A stretch of 64,000 nucleotides of DNA from Pseudomonas sp. PA27(2017) (lineage in GTDB: Bacteria; Pseudomonadota; Gammaproteobacteria; Pseudomonadales; Pseudomonadaceae): NCBI RefSeq assembly GCF_001945445.1, contig NZ_MSXW01000026.1, forward strand, positions 83,937 to 147,936. The letters are read 5' to 3'. A program made the translations under genes and the position numbers. The notes under the pieces are model-generated. The model was given only the letters and a program-made list of their open reading frames with translations, made no database searches and was not told where the DNA came from. Numbering within the stretch: position 1 is the first letter of the stretch; every line of letters begins with the position of its first letter. Below, one piece after another: positions 39,071 to 48,983 of the stretch.

Positions 39071-41701
39071 ATGCGCGCCAGCTCCGACGCTACTGCCCCA
39101 CCTTCACTGCCCAAATCTCAACTTCTGCTCTGGCGCCAACGCCTGGATCGATACCGCCAGCCGCTGGGCCTGAGTGTCGCCCTGGCGCTGTTCGTCATCG
39201 CGCTACTGGCCTGCCGCCACCTTCTCGATGAGCTAGACCCCAGCGCACTGCATGCCTCCATCCTGGCGGTACCGACCGCGAACCTGTTCGGCGCCGTGGG
39301 CCTGACCGTCATCGGCTTCATCGCCCTGCTCGGCTACGAATGGTCGGCCAGCCGCTATGCCGGCGTCAGCCTGCCCGGCCGCACCTTGGCCACTGGCGGT
39401 TTCTGCGCGTTCGCCATCGGCAACGCCGTGGGCCTGTCGATGCTCTCCGGCGGCTCGATCCGTTACCGACTCTATGCCCGCCATGCCATCGGCGGCGTGG
39501 AAATCGCCCGCATGACGGTATTCGCCAGCCTGTCGTTGGGCTGCGTGCTGCCGATTCTCGCCGCCCTGGCGGCACTGGCGGACCCTGCCGACGCATCCGC
39601 CGCGCTGCGCCTGCCGCAACCGATCCTGATCGTCATCAGCCTCGTGCTGCTGGCACTCGGTGCGGGCCTGCTGCTCGTGCTGCATCGCGCGCGCCTGGGC
39701 GAACGCCCGAACGCCGATTGCGTGACCGTTCGCGTGAGCCGCCACCTGCTGCGCATGCCAGGCGCACGCCTGACCCTGCTGCAGGTGCTGATCACCTTGG
39801 TGGACGTCAGCGCCGCGGCCGGCGTGCTGTATTTGCTGCTGCCCGAAGCGCCGCCGTTCACCACCTTCCTGCTCGTCTACCTGCTGGCCCTGGCCGCCGG
39901 TGTGCTCAGCCATGTGCCGGGCGGCGTCGGGGTGTTCGAGGCAGTGCTGCTGGCCGCCTTCGCCAGCGAGCTGGGCGCCGCGCCCCTGGCGGCTGCGCTG
40001 CTGCTCTACCGCCTCATCTATATCGTGCTGCCGTTGCTGGTGGCCTGCCTGCTGCTGCTGGGCATGGAGCTGCGCCGGCTGATCAACGCCCGCCAGGCGA
40101 TCCGCGCTGCCAGTGGCCTGGCCGCGCCGATCCTCGCGCTGCTGGTGTTCATCTCCGGCATGGTGCTGCTGTTCTCGGGCGCTACACCGAGCCTGGACGA
40201 GCGGCTGGAGATTCTCGACTTCCTCATACCCCACCGGCTGATCGACGCCTCGCACTTCGGCGCCAGCCTGATCGGCCTGCTCTGTCTACTGCTCGCTCAA
40301 GGCTTGCGCCGCCGCCTGTCAGCGGCCTGGGCGATGACCCTGGTCTTGCTGGTGACCGGCGCGATCTTGTCCCTGCTCAAGGGCTTCGACTGGGAAGAAG
40401 CACTGCTGCTGAGTATCACCGCCGGCCTGCTGGCGCTGTTTCGCCCCTACTTCTACCGCCCCAGCCGGCTGATGGAGCTGCCCCTCTCGCCCTGGCACCT
40501 GGCGGCCAGCGCCTGCGTGCTCGGTGCGTCGATCTGGCTGCTGTTCTTCGCCTACCAGGACGTGCCCTATGAAAACCAGCTGTGGTGGCAATTCGCGGTA
40601 AATGCCGATGCGCCACGGGGCCTGCGTGCCGCGCTGGGCTGCGTACTGGTGCTTGGCGTGGTGTTCCTGGCCTGGCTGCTGCGCGCCGCGCCACCGGCCA
40701 TTACCCTGCCGAGCAGCGAGGAGCTGGACCGCGCGGCACGGATCGTCAAGGCCTCCGACCAGGCCGATGGCGGCCTCGCCCTGACCGGCGACAAGGCCCT
40801 GCTGGTGCACCCGGACGGCGACGCCTTTCTGATGTACTCACGGCGCGCCCGCAGCATGGTCGCGCTGTTCGATCCCATCGGTACCACGCAACGGCGTGCC
40901 GAACTGGTCTGGCAGTTCCGTGACCTGTGCGACCGCCACCACACCCGCCCGGTGTTCTACCAGGTGCGCGCCGAGAACCTGCCGCTGTACATGGACATCG
41001 GCCTGACCGCCATCAAGCTCGGCGAAGAAGCGCGGGTCGATCTCAACCGCTTCGAGCTGGAAAGCACCGGCAAGGCCATGAAGGACCTGCGCTATACCTG
41101 GAACCGCGGCCAGCGCGACGGCCTGGTGCTGGAGTTCCATGAGCCCGGTCAGGCGCCGTTCGACGAGCTGCGGGCCATCTCCGATGCCTGGCTGGGTGGT
41201 AAGCAGATGCGCGAGAAAGGCTTCTCACTGGGCCGTTTCGATCCGGCCTACCTGAACCGCTTTCGCATCGTCATCGCCCGCGTCGAGGGCCGCGCCGTGG
41301 CCTTCGCCAACCTACTGGAAACCGACAGCCGCGACCTCGCCACCCTGGATCTGATGCGCGTGCTGCCCGATGCGCCGAAGCTGACCATGGAGTTCCTCAT
41401 GCTCGGCCTGATCCTGCACTTCAAGGCCGCCGGTTTCGCCCGCTTCAGCCTCGGCATGGTGCCGCTCTCGGGCCTGCAGCCGCGGCGCGGCGCGCCACTG
41501 GCCCAGCGTCTCGGGGCACTGGTGTTCAAGCGTGGCGAGGCGTTCTACAACTTCCAGGGCCTGCGCCGCTTCAAGGACAAGTTCCAGCCTGACTGGGAGC
41601 CGCGCTACATGGCTGTGCCGGCCGGGCTCGACCCGCTGGTGGCACTGACCGACACCGCCGCACTGATCGCTGGCGGCTTTACCGGACTGGTGAAACGTTG
41701 A
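39071..41701 (+). CDS. mprF: bifunctional phosphatidylglycerol aminoacyltransferase/flippase MprF (alanyl-PG synthase)
   Basis: The 876-residue protein has about 14 transmembrane segments over the N-terminal 540 residues (flippase, with the LSHVPGGVGVFEAV motif near 277) and a cytosolic DUF2156 aminoacyl-transferase domain near 550-850 (LVHPDGDAFLMYSRRARSMVALFDPIG; FLMLGLILHFKAAGFARFSLGMVPLSG). It moves an amino acid, Ala in P. aeruginosa, from tRNA to phosphatidylglycerol, lowering surface charge and sensitivity to cationic peptides. The stop overlaps the next ATG by one base. Confidence 0.94.
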   Translation: MRASSDATAPPSLPKSQLLLWRQRLDRYRQPLGLSVALALFVIALLACRHLLDELDPSALHASILAVPTANLFGAVGLTVIGFIALLGYEWSASRYAGVSLPGRTLATGGFCAFAIGNAVGLSMLSGGSIRYRLYARHAIGGVEIARMTVFASLSLGCVLPILAALAALADPADASAALRLPQPILIVISLVLLALGAGLLLVLHRARLGERPNADCVTVRVSRHLLRMPGARLTLLQVLITLVDVSAAAGVLYLLLPEAPPFTTFLLVYLLALAAGVLSHVPGGVGVFEAVLLAAFASELGAAPLAAALLLYRLIYIVLPLLVACLLLLGMELRRLINARQAIRAASGLAAPILALLVFISGMVLLFSGATPSLDERLEILDFLIPHRLIDASHFGASLIGLLCLLLAQGLRRRLSAAWAMTLVLLVTGAILSLLKGFDWEEALLLSITAGLLALFRPYFYRPSRLMELPLSPWHLAASACVLGASIWLLFFAYQDVPYENQLWWQFAVNADAPRGLRAALGCVLVLGVVFLAWLLRAAPPAITLPSSEELDRAARIVKASDQADGGLALTGDKALLVHPDGDAFLMYSRRARSMVALFDPIGTTQRRAELVWQFRDLCDRHHTRPVFYQVRAENLPLYMDIGLTAIKLGEEARVDLNRFELESTGKAMKDLRYTWNRGQRDGLVLEFHEPGQAPFDELRAISDAWLGGKQMREKGFSLGRFDPAYLNRFRIVIARVEGRAVAFANLLETDSRDLATLDLMRVLPDAPKLTMEFLMLGLILHFKAAGFARFSLGMVPLSGLQPRRGAPLAQRLGALVFKRGEAFYNFQGLRRFKDKFQPDWEPRYMAVPAGLDPLVALTDTAALIAGGFTGLVKR

Positions 41702-42969
41702 TGACCCGTACTGCAAAACGTCTATTACCGATCCTCGCGTTGCTGCTGGCAGTGGTTGCCGGCGGCCTCTACCTCTGGCTGCGCCCTCCAGCCGCTGCCA
41801 GCCTTGCGCATCATGCGCTGGTGTCCGGCGCTGACCTGCAGGTCGCCACGCCGGGCGGCAAGGTGCAGCGCCGCGTGCTATTGGTGCTGCCGAACGATCA
41901 GGTGCTCGATGAAGCCGAACTGCTGGAACTGGCCCAATCCAACCACGCGCTGATCGGTCAATACCCGGCTCAGGCGCAAAGCTGCGACGCACAAGCCAAG
42001 ATCCTGCAGGACGCCGCCGCGCAACTGGGCGGCCCGCTGAACTTGGTCGCCGGCAGCGAGAACACCGCCATGCTCGCCTGGCGCTGGCTTGCCACGCAGA
42101 ACGACGACAAGGCCCAGGCGCTATCGGTCGGCTTTTCCCTGGAGAAGCCCGATTGCGCCACGCCGCCACCAACGGGCAGCGCCCATGGCCACTGGCTGGC
42201 CGCCTGGAACGACAACCCGGATGACGCCAGCGCCCGCTTCGTACGCGAGCAGGCCAACGCCGAGACCCTGATCGGTGATTACGACACCGCGCCCAAGGCG
42301 CTGCTGATCACCCAGGTGCGTCGCCTGCTGCAGGGCGCCAGCGATGATCTGCCGGTAGTCGAGGTGCCGTCCACGCCGCCCGGCGATACGGTCAGCCTGT
42401 TCTACTCCGGCGACGGTGGCTGGCGTGATCTGGACAAGGCCGTGGCCGAACAGATGGCTGAGCGTGGCTACCCGGTGGTCGGCGTCGATACGCTGCGTTA
42501 CTTCTGGCAGCGCAAGAGCCCGGACCAGGCCGCCAGCGACCTCTCCGAGATGATGCGCGAGTACCGTGAAAAGTGGCACGCCAAGCGCTTCGTACTGATC
42601 GGCTATTCCTTCGGTGCCGACGTGATGCCGGCGCTCTACAACCGCCTGCCCGACAGCGACAAGAAGCAGGTCGATGCCGTGCTGCTGCTAGCCCTGGCGC
42701 GCAGCGGCGCCTTCGAGATCCAGGTAGAGGGCTGGCTGGGCAAGGACGCCGACGAAGCCGCCACAGGTCCCGAGCTGGTCAAGCTGCCCGCCGCGAAAGT
42801 GCTGTGCGTGTACGGCACCGAAGAGGCGCCGGAAAGCGGCTGCACTCAGTTGCAGAGCGTCGGCGAGAAGCTGGAGCTGCCTGGCGGCCACCACTACGAC
42901 AAGGATTACCCGGCGCTGGCCGAACGCCTGATCGCTGCGATCAACAAGCGCCAGCCTGCGGCGCAGTGA
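41701..42969 (+). CDS. VirJ/AcvB-family hydrolase, likely aminoacyl-phosphatidylglycerol hydrolase
   Basis: The 422-residue exported or membrane-anchored protein has an N-terminal hydrophobic segment (residues 8-27) and a C-terminal alpha/beta-hydrolase with the VirJ motif LFYSGDGGWRDLDK near 233 and nucleophile GYSFGADV near 300; the likely catalytic His is in GGHHYDKDYP. In P. aeruginosa the partner of the alanyl-PG synthase hydrolyses alanyl-PG in the periplasm; the overlap with mprF supports the same job here. Confidence 0.85.
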   Translation: MTRTAKRLLPILALLLAVVAGGLYLWLRPPAAASLAHHALVSGADLQVATPGGKVQRRVLLVLPNDQVLDEAELLELAQSNHALIGQYPAQAQSCDAQAKILQDAAAQLGGPLNLVAGSENTAMLAWRWLATQNDDKAQALSVGFSLEKPDCATPPPTGSAHGHWLAAWNDNPDDASARFVREQANAETLIGDYDTAPKALLITQVRRLLQGASDDLPVVEVPSTPPGDTVSLFYSGDGGWRDLDKAVAEQMAERGYPVVGVDTLRYFWQRKSPDQAASDLSEMMREYREKWHAKRFVLIGYSFGADVMPALYNRLPDSDKKQVDAVLLLALARSGAFEIQVEGWLGKDADEAATGPELVKLPAAKVLCVYGTEEAPESGCTQLQSVGEKLELPGGHHYDKDYPALAERLIAAINKRQPAAQ

Positions 42970-42974
42970 CTTCG

Positions 42975-43000
42975 GTGCTGCCGGCGCCCGCCGGCAGCAC
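42975..43000. terminator. hairpin between the convergent virJ-like and atoE-like genes
   Basis: GTGCTGCCGGC, GCCC, GCCGGCAGCAC is a perfect 11-bp stem. No T-run follows on either strand, so intrinsic termination may be weak. Confidence 0.5.
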
Positions 43001-43007
43001 GCCTCGC

Positions 43008-44348
43008 TCACACCAGAAAGTAGAACGCCCCGCCGATCACCACGCCTGAATACAGCAGCATGATCAGGCAGTAGCCCATGATGTCCCGCGCGCCCAGGCC
43101 GGCAATGGCCAGCAGCGGCAGCGCCCAAAAGGGCTGGATCATGTTGGTCCAGGCATCACCCCAGGCGATCGCCATGGCGGTAATCTCCGGCGCCACGCCA
43201 AGCACCTCACCGGCCGGCAGCATGATCGGCCCCTGCACTGCCCACTGGCCGCCGCCAGACGGGATGAACATGTTCAAGAGCCCGGCACTGAGGAAGGTCA
43301 GCAGCGGAAAGGTCTCGGCCGACGACCAGTCGATGAACAGGTCGCTGATCAGCTTGCCGAGCGTCTGCCCCTCGGCGTTGGCACCGACCATCATGCCCAT
43401 GATCCCGGCGTAGAACGGGAACTGAATGATGATCCCGCTGATACCACCGACGCTGTCCTGAACCGCCCGCCCGTAGCGCTCTGGCGAGCCATGCAGCAAC
43501 AAGCCGGCGAACAGGAACATGCCGATCACCAGGTTCAGGGTCAGCCCGAAGCCGTTGCTGGCGAAGTGGTAGACGAAGTAGATGGCCGCCAGGGCGACGA
43601 TCAGAAGGCCGAGGATGCGGCTGTCGTCCAGGCGTTGGGCGCCGGTTTCGCGAGGAATGGCCGGCGCTGGCGGATCGATCAGCAGCTCGGGCGCGGCCAC
43701 CGTGGGCGTTCGCGGCATCATCGCCCGGTTGAGCAGCGGCGCGCCGATTACCAGCAAGGCGATGATGGTCAGGTTGAGTGTGGTGAACAGCGTGTGCTCG
43801 ACGCCAATGGCAGCGGTCAGTACGCCGCCGCTGATACGTTCCAGATCCGCACCACCGGTGGCCAGGGACAACGGCACCGAGCCCGACAAGCCGCCATGCC
43901 AGACCAGAAAGCCCGAATAGGCTGCCGCCACCAATAATGGGTAATGCACGCCCTGCACCTGCCGCGCCAGCGCTCGCGCGAACACGGCGCCGACCACCAG
44001 GCCGAAACCCCAGTTGACCCAGGATGCGGCCATCGCCACCAAGGTGACGAACACGATCGCCTGCCCGGGGGTGCTGGGAATGCGCGCCAGGCGATCCAGC
44101 AGCCGGGCCACCGGTGGCGCATTGGCCAGGGCATGACCGGTGACCAGTACCAGCGCCATCTGCATGGTGAAGGTCAAAAGATTCCAGAAACCGCCGCCCC
44201 AGTGCTGGGCCATCTGCGGCAGGCTCTGGCCGGTGGCGAAGATGCCAAGCGCCAGCACCACCAGGGTCAGCAGCATGGCGAATACGAAGGGAGAAGGCAG
44301 GAAGCGCTGAACCAGATTGACGCTCAGCAGCGTGATCCGTGAAAACAT
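43008..44348 (-). CDS. AtoE-type short-chain fatty acid transporter
   Basis: The 446-residue inner-membrane protein has about 11-12 transmembrane segments. Family markers are [17 protein letters not shown] near 108, [13 protein letters not shown] near 151, [17 protein letters not shown] near 358 and [15 protein letters not shown] near 396. AtoE proteins take up acetoacetate or butyrate-type acids. No ato catabolic genes are beside it, so the substrate is open. It is divergent from rimO across 249 bases. Confidence 0.85.
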   Translation of the reverse strand: MFSRITLLSVNLVQRFLPSPFVFAMLLTLVVLALGIFATGQSLPQMAQHWGGGFWNLLTFTMQMALVLVTGHALANAPPVARLLDRLARIPSTPGQAIVFVTLVAMAASWVNWGFGLVVGAVFARALARQVQGVHYPLLVAAAYSGFLVWHGGLSGSVPLSLATGGADLERISGGVLTAAIGVEHTLFTTLNLTIIALLVIGAPLLNRAMMPRTPTVAAPELLIDPPAPAIPRETGAQRLDDSRILGLLIVALAAIYFVYHFASNGFGLTLNLVIGMFLFAGLLLHGSPERYGRAVQDSVGGISGIIIQFPFYAGIMGMMVGANAEGQTLGKLISDLFIDWSSAETFPLLTFLSAGLLNMFIPSGGGQWAVQGPIMLPAGEVLGVAPEITAMAIAWGDAWTNMIQPFWALPLLAIAGLGARDIMGYCLIMLLYSGVVIGGAFYFLV

Positions 44349-44527
44349 CAGGTAGCCCTTTTGTCATTGTTATGGGGATGCGCGGCGGTGCTCGCCGGTC
44401 GCTCGGGAACGCTAACAGGCCCTGGCGCGGCGCAGAGGCGGAGTCTGCAACAGCATCTTTCAGAGCAATGGGCGCAGCCCACCCTTACTTCCTGTCGGCA
44501 GTGCTGGAAAAGTGCCTCACACGCCGC

Positions 44528-44533
44528 TAGAAT
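44528..44533 (+). promoter_or_regulatory. -10 box of rimO
   Basis: TAGAAT with TGGAAA 17 bases upstream as a plausible -35 (4 of 6). The leader would be about 60 bases. Confidence 0.4.
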
Positions 44534-44597
44534 TGCGCACTTTTTGACCAGAGGCGCCCAAAGCGCCCGGCCCGTCTTAGCCCTGAGGTTCACCTGC

Positions 44598-45923
44598 ATG
44601 ACCACCACCGCCACCCCCAAAGTTGGGTTCGTTTCCCTTGGCTGCCCGAAAGCCCTGGTGGACTCCGAACGCATCCTGACCCAGCTGCGCATGGAAGGTT
44701 ATGAAGTGGTGCCGACCTACCAGGACGCCGACGTGGTGGTGGTCAACACCTGCGGCTTCATCGACAGCGCCAAGGCCGAGTCCCTGGAAGTGATTGGCGA
44801 GGCCATCAAGGAAAACGGCAAGGTCATCGTCACCGGCTGCATGGGCGTCGAGGAAGGCAACATCCGTGATGTGCACCCCAGCGTGCTGTCGGTCACCGGC
44901 CCGCAGCAGTATGAGCAGGTGGTCAACGCCGTCCACGAAGTGGTGCCGCCGCGCCAGGACCACAATCCGCTGGTCGACCTGATCCCACCGCAAGGCGTCA
45001 AGCTCACTCCGCGCCACTACGCCTACCTGAAGATTTCCGAAGGCTGCAACCACAGCTGCAGCTTCTGCATCATCCCCTCGATGCGCGGCAAGCTGGTCAG
45101 CCGCCCGGTCGGCGATGTGCTCAGCGAGGCCGAGCGCCTGGTCAAGGCCGGGGTCAAGGAACTGCTGGTGATCAGCCAGGACACCAGCGCCTACGGTGTC
45201 GACCTCAAGTACAAGACCGACTTCTGGAACGGCCAGCCGGTCAAGACGCGCATGAAAGAGCTCTGCGAAGCGCTCTCCAGCATGGGCGTGTGGGTACGCC
45301 TGCACTACGTGTACCCCTACCCCAACGTCGACGACGTGATCCCGCTGATGGCCGCCGGCAAGCTGCTACCGTACCTGGACATCCCGTTCCAGCACGCCAG
45401 CCCGCGCGTCCTCAAGCTGATGAAGCGCCCGGCTTTCGAAGACCGCACCCTGGCGCGCATCAAATCCTGGCGCGAACAGTGCCCGGACCTGACCATCCGC
45501 TCGACCTTCATCGTCGGCTTCCCCGGCGAAACCGAAGAAGACTTCCAGTACCTGCTCGACTGGCTGACCGAAGCCCAGCTCGACCGCGTCGGCTGCTTCC
45601 AGTACTCGCCGGTCGAAGGCGCGCCCGCCAACGACCTGGACGTGGACATCGTGCCCGATGACGTCAAACAGGATCGCTGGGACCGCTTCATGGCCCACCA
45701 GCAAGCGATCAGCACCGCCCGCCTGCAACTGAAGATCGGCCGCGAGATGGACGTGCTGATCGATGAAGTCGACGACCAGGGCGCCGTCGCCCGTTCCTGG
45801 GCCGACGCTCCGGAAATCGACGGCAGCGTGTTCATCGAAGGCACCGACTTCCAGCCGGGCGAGAAGGTGCGCGTGCGCATCGTCGATGCCGACGAATACG
45901 ACATGTGGGCCGAGCGGGTTTAA
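44598..45923 (+). CDS. rimO: ribosomal protein S12 (aspartate-C3)-methylthiotransferase RimO
   Basis: Radical-SAM methylthiotransferase of 441 residues. N-terminal UPF0004 domain with three cluster cysteines (SLGCPKA, NTCGF, VTGCMG), radical-SAM motif CNHSCSFC near 150, and a C-terminal TRAM domain ([11 protein letters not shown]...[16 protein letters not shown]). It modifies Asp89 of S12. The ATG chosen gives the family N terminus and has GAGG upstream; the long upstream extension lacks support. Confidence 0.96.
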   Translation: MTTTATPKVGFVSLGCPKALVDSERILTQLRMEGYEVVPTYQDADVVVVNTCGFIDSAKAESLEVIGEAIKENGKVIVTGCMGVEEGNIRDVHPSVLSVTGPQQYEQVVNAVHEVVPPRQDHNPLVDLIPPQGVKLTPRHYAYLKISEGCNHSCSFCIIPSMRGKLVSRPVGDVLSEAERLVKAGVKELLVISQDTSAYGVDLKYKTDFWNGQPVKTRMKELCEALSSMGVWVRLHYVYPYPNVDDVIPLMAAGKLLPYLDIPFQHASPRVLKLMKRPAFEDRTLARIKSWREQCPDLTIRSTFIVGFPGETEEDFQYLLDWLTEAQLDRVGCFQYSPVEGAPANDLDVDIVPDDVKQDRWDRFMAHQQAISTARLQLKIGREMDVLIDEVDDQGAVARSWADAPEIDGSVFIEGTDFQPGEKVRVRIVDADEYDMWAERV

Positions 45924-45938
45924 GCCCCTCGCCTCAGC

Positions 45939-45976
45939 AAACGCCCACTGCGTCGCCTGACCCAGTGGGCGTTTTT
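45939..45976 (+). terminator. terminator of rimO
   Basis: AAACGCCCACTG, a 12-base loop, CAGTGGGCGTTTTT. Confidence 0.82.
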
Positions 45977-46083
45977 GTATTGGCGCGATGGACATGGCCA
46001 GTACAAGCCGAGTAGTGTCTTGCCAGCCACAACTGGCGCTGACGATCTTCAGAAACGCCAAACGCTCAAACCGGATCTGAGCT

Positions 46084-46548
46084 GTGAGAAAACAAGGAAT
46101 GTCACCCACCCGCTCTCTCTGCACCGCCAAGCGGTATCGCTTGCCCCCATGCCTGCGCACTCGCCCGACCGCCCTTCTCGCGCTGCTCATCACCTGCTAC
46201 CCGCCCTTCGCTATCGCCGCCAACCCGAACATGGCAGGCGACTATGTAGGCCAGGTCGAAAACGCCGGCAAGCTGGATAAGGTTGTCACCTCCCTGCGCT
46301 GGAGCGGCAAAGACACCCTCTCGGGCACCTATGTGCTGACTGACCAGAATGGCGAAACCAAAGGCCGGCTCAAAGACTGCAAGCGCCTTCGCAGCCAGCT
46401 TTTGAAGTGCGTATGGATAGATAAATACGGCTACGGAGATCTCGAACTCAACTTCGATGACCGCTTCGCGGAGTTTTACGGCGAGTGGCGTTATTTTGGT
46501 GGTGCGGAGCGGTATGTATGGGATGGTGCCAAGAAGCACCGGCAGTGA
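46084..46548 (+). CDS. hypothetical exported protein
   Basis: A 154-residue protein with an Arg-rich N terminus and hydrophobic stretch TALLALLITCYPPFAIA (residues about 29-45) that looks like a long signal peptide cleaved before AANPNMAGDY. The mature domain of about 108 residues is beta-rich (DTLSGTYVLTDQNGETKGRL; FGGAERYVWDGA). GTG at 46084 or ATG at 46099 could be used; neither has an ideal ribosome site. Function unknown. First gene after the rimO terminator and left edge of the accessory island. Confidence 0.6.
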   Translation: MRKQGMSPTRSLCTAKRYRLPPCLRTRPTALLALLITCYPPFAIAANPNMAGDYVGQVENAGKLDKVVTSLRWSGKDTLSGTYVLTDQNGETKGRLKDCKRLRSQLLKCVWIDKYGYGDLELNFDDRFAEFYGEWRYFGGAERYVWDGAKKHRQ

Positions 46549-46716
46549 CCTTCTGAACAGCGCTGCACATGGGAGTACAACCCTAGAGGCATCGCGAACT
46601 TGGCCGAGAATTGGAGCAGTGGCAACTTGGAAGTATTTTGGATACCGCAGCTTGCGAAGGCGATAGAAAATGTCATTGGCCTACTCGTTAACTACGCAGA
46701 TGCGAGAAGCTCATAG
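46549..46716 (+). pseudogene. in-frame coding remnant without a start
   Basis: After the TGA of the previous gene the same frame stays open for 55 codons to a TAG. The peptide (for example WEYNPRGIANLAENW, LEVFWIPQLAKAIE, NVIGLLVNYADARSS) has a protein-like composition and helical pattern but no usable start. It is probably the 3' end of a deleted gene, or less likely a readthrough extension. The spacer up to the next start (46717-46764) holds only a good Shine-Dalgarno, AAAGGAG. Confidence 0.4.
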
Positions 46717-46764
46717 GGGGCGAACCTCGAAGGCGACAAGTTAAAACTATCAAAGGAGCAGTAT

Positions 46765-47505
46765 ATGGGATGGGATATTACTTATCACCCGGTCGAGGCC
46801 GAAGAAATTCGTTCACTTTACTTTCAAGGGCTTACCGATCCGAATCATATCAACTCCATTATTGAGATGTTCAGCGTCGATGAATTCTATGCTGAGCAAC
46901 TGAGAATGAGATTTGAAGAAGCGCGTACCCTAGAAGAAGGCACCCCCTTTAACAAAGGGCATGCCTTTTATGTAGCGATCATTTTAGGTTTTTTAAGAAA
47001 GCACCACTACATAAGGGGCGGCGCATTTTCATTCCTTGCAGACGACGCTGTAATGGCGACGTATTTAGGCGACTGGAAAACGCTGACTCCCGAAACCTAT
47101 TGGAAAAAAAAGATCGAAAACCAGCTAACAGAAAATTACTGCGGTGGCGTTTATTTGCCTCACGCAGCACTTATAAGATTACGCGCAGACTACCAAACGG
47201 CACCACATGTAAGAGCAAAAATGGATGAAACCTTCTCACATGGACGTTTGGATATTTTCTGGAAAGCGGTAGATGATGCGATTGAGAATGGCTTTGGCCT
47301 TATCGAAGCATCTGAGATTGTCGAACCCAACCCATTGAATCTAGACGCAAGCCGCAGTTTATCGAATCTTCTCAACTGCAACCCAGAGGGAGCCCTTCTT
47401 TATAGTAAAGCTGTCGCGGTACAACTGAGCGAGGCAATTGAAAAGCAAAAAATGGAATCACAGCCTTCCAAAAAAGGTTTCTTTTCCCGACTCTTTGGGA
47501 AATGA
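46765..47505 (+). CDS. uncharacterised protein of the accessory island
   Basis: The 246-residue soluble protein starts MGWDITYHPVEAEEIRSLYF and contains NKGHAFYVAIILGFLRKHHYIRGGAFSFL near residue 64 and SRSLSNLLNCNPEGALLYS near 203; the Lys/Gln-rich C terminus ends FFSRLFGK. I have a vague memory of similar Pseudomonas proteins but no function. The Shine-Dalgarno AAAGGAG is strong. Base composition is clearly AT-richer than the flanking core genes. A role as an immunity protein is possible but unsupported by any motif. Confidence 0.7.
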   Translation: MGWDITYHPVEAEEIRSLYFQGLTDPNHINSIIEMFSVDEFYAEQLRMRFEEARTLEEGTPFNKGHAFYVAIILGFLRKHHYIRGGAFSFLADDAVMATYLGDWKTLTPETYWKKKIENQLTENYCGGVYLPHAALIRLRADYQTAPHVRAKMDETFSHGRLDIFWKAVDDAIENGFGLIEASEIVEPNPLNLDASRSLSNLLNCNPEGALLYSKAVAVQLSEAIEKQKMESQPSKKGFFSRLFGK

Positions 47506-47570
47506 ACGCCGTACGTGGCACATGCGCGTTCATCTTATAAACAGCCCCATGACCAACAAACAGCAACCAT

Positions 47571-48317
47571 ATGATGAAAGAGTGGCAAACCAGACGTTGG
47601 TTTAACTCATTGTTTTCGCTTATTCGCGGAAAAAATCCATTCAACTCGTTATCGCATACACCTAACGGATCGATAACTGGCTACGACCGCATTCAATGCG
47701 ACGAGTGTGGCAGCATGATCTTGCTGGCAACAGCAATTAAGAATGAAGGCGCGTGCGCAATTTGCGCTAAACTTTCAGTTGAGTCACGCCAAGCCATAAA
47801 AACGCATCGAAACCAGATAGCAACCGGCGACATTTATCACGCTAGCAACAACGATCTACTCGCTGCCAAGGGCTCTGACAAGATCATGACACCCGATTCA
47901 CCCTGGACACTCGAACCAAACTTCTATGACGGCCATGCGGCTACCAGCATCGATGAAGCAATAAAGCTGGCCATGCGCGAACCGAACGGTTATGTTTTTT
48001 TGGTAAATGACTTAGGTGAAAACCTAAATTTCTCATTTACCGAAATTTATGCCGTATGCACGCTCCAAACACTAGGGAGCGATAGCGGGTTTTACGCAAG
48101 GACACCTGACTGCCTTGGCACTCAAGTTGAAGCTCGGTACCATGCGCCCGAGGCCTGTCCCTGCTGTGGTGAAGGAATAGGTTGGTTCCCCAGCCGGTTC
48201 CATCTACCTAGAAAGACGGCATTTGAATTACTACAGCGCCTAATCAATTCTAAATCAGGCTCAGAGATATGGATACCAACAGGCGATTATGCCTTTACGA
48301 CCGCAGGAGAAGGATAG
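47571..48317 (+). CDS. uncharacterised protein with zinc-finger-like cysteine pairs
   Basis: The 248-residue soluble protein has CDECGSM and CAICAK pairs (near residues 43-64) and a second cluster CPCCGEG near 197, each suitable for zinc. The middle (ATSIDEAIKLAMREPNGYVFLVNDLGENLNF) resembles no family I can name. Two consecutive ATG codons begin the frame and the ribosome site is weak. AT-rich, like its neighbours. Confidence 0.62.
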   Translation: MMKEWQTRRWFNSLFSLIRGKNPFNSLSHTPNGSITGYDRIQCDECGSMILLATAIKNEGACAICAKLSVESRQAIKTHRNQIATGDIYHASNNDLLAAKGSDKIMTPDSPWTLEPNFYDGHAATSIDEAIKLAMREPNGYVFLVNDLGENLNFSFTEIYAVCTLQTLGSDSGFYARTPDCLGTQVEARYHAPEACPCCGEGIGWFPSRFHLPRKTAFELLQRLINSKSGSEIWIPTGDYAFTTAGEG

Positions 48318-48407
48318 TCGTCATTCAGATATCGGATCTGCCCCTCACATTGCTCCCAATTTGTTTGCAGCGATACCTTAAATCTCTATCATTCACAGCG
48401 AGAACTC

Positions 48408-48929
48408 ATGCGCCTCACACTTATCATACTGGCCGCCCTCCTAAGCAGCTGCACCTTCTATGACAGGCTAGGTAACAAACCCTATATATTCCCCAAAGAC
48501 AATGAGCCTTCCGCTGAAGTCGTCGTAAATTTTAGCGGAGGCTCATGGTTTGACATTTACAACATGGATGAGAACGGTTGTTTCGCAGGCACGTCGTCGA
48601 TTGGATCTTCTGGAGAAACAGTAAAAATCCATGCCAACAGGACCACATACCTGTCATTGGAAAATCAATCATCCGGTTCATTCTGCAGAATATTTTTCTC
48701 ATTCACCCCTGAAGAAAATTCAAAGTACATTTTCAGGCAAGGCACGCACATCGAAGAAAAGTCTGGTGTCTCTGGTTTTCTTTCAGGCCCAGACGTTTAT
48801 TGCACTGTTAGCGGAGAAAAGGTCCTTGCCGATGGAAAAACAGAGCCGCTGCTCCTTAAAAAGATGAACCTTCGCCCTTCAGGCTTAGCGTGCCTTCGAA
48901 TGAAGGAGGCGTCTGGGTCCAAGTGGTAA
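48408..48929 (+). CDS. small lipoprotein in the cassette array
   Basis: The 173-residue product has a short signal peptide and lipobox LLSSC (lipidated Cys15). The mature part is beta-rich and contains several cysteines (ENGCFAGTSS, SGSFCRIFF, DVYCTVSG, GLACLRM) that may form disulfides in the periplasm. Function unknown. Its stop codon is followed directly by an attC-like site, so it is probably the cargo of that cassette. Confidence 0.68.
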   Translation: MRLTLIILAALLSSCTFYDRLGNKPYIFPKDNEPSAEVVVNFSGGSWFDIYNMDENGCFAGTSSIGSSGETVKIHANRTTYLSLENQSSGSFCRIFFSFTPEENSKYIFRQGTHIEEKSGVSGFLSGPDVYCTVSGEKVLADGKTEPLLLKKMNLRPSGLACLRMKEASGSKW

Positions 48930-48980
48930 TAATGGTTCGCCGGAATCAGGTTCCGGCCACCCCTTAATCAAACGTTAGGC
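48924..48980 (+). other. attC-like site 1
   Basis: The right end is CCCCTTAATCAAACG followed by TTAGGC, with a consensus core GTTAGGC at 48974-48980. The internal hairpin GCCGGAA, TCAGG, TTCCGGC (48939-48957) is perfect. The left core is degenerate (GTGGTAAT). The next gene starts three bases after the core. Confidence 0.55.
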
Positions 48981-48983
48981 TCC

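Noticed and set aside
44361..44597. 79-codon N-terminal extension of rimO
   Set aside because: The extension crosses the likely promoter; the family N terminus begins at 44598.
46457..46666. Plus-strand frame of 69 codons overlapping the end of the 154-residue gene
   Set aside because: Overlaps two better frames and lacks a ribosome site; the in-frame remnant at 46549-46716 is the more protein-like reading.
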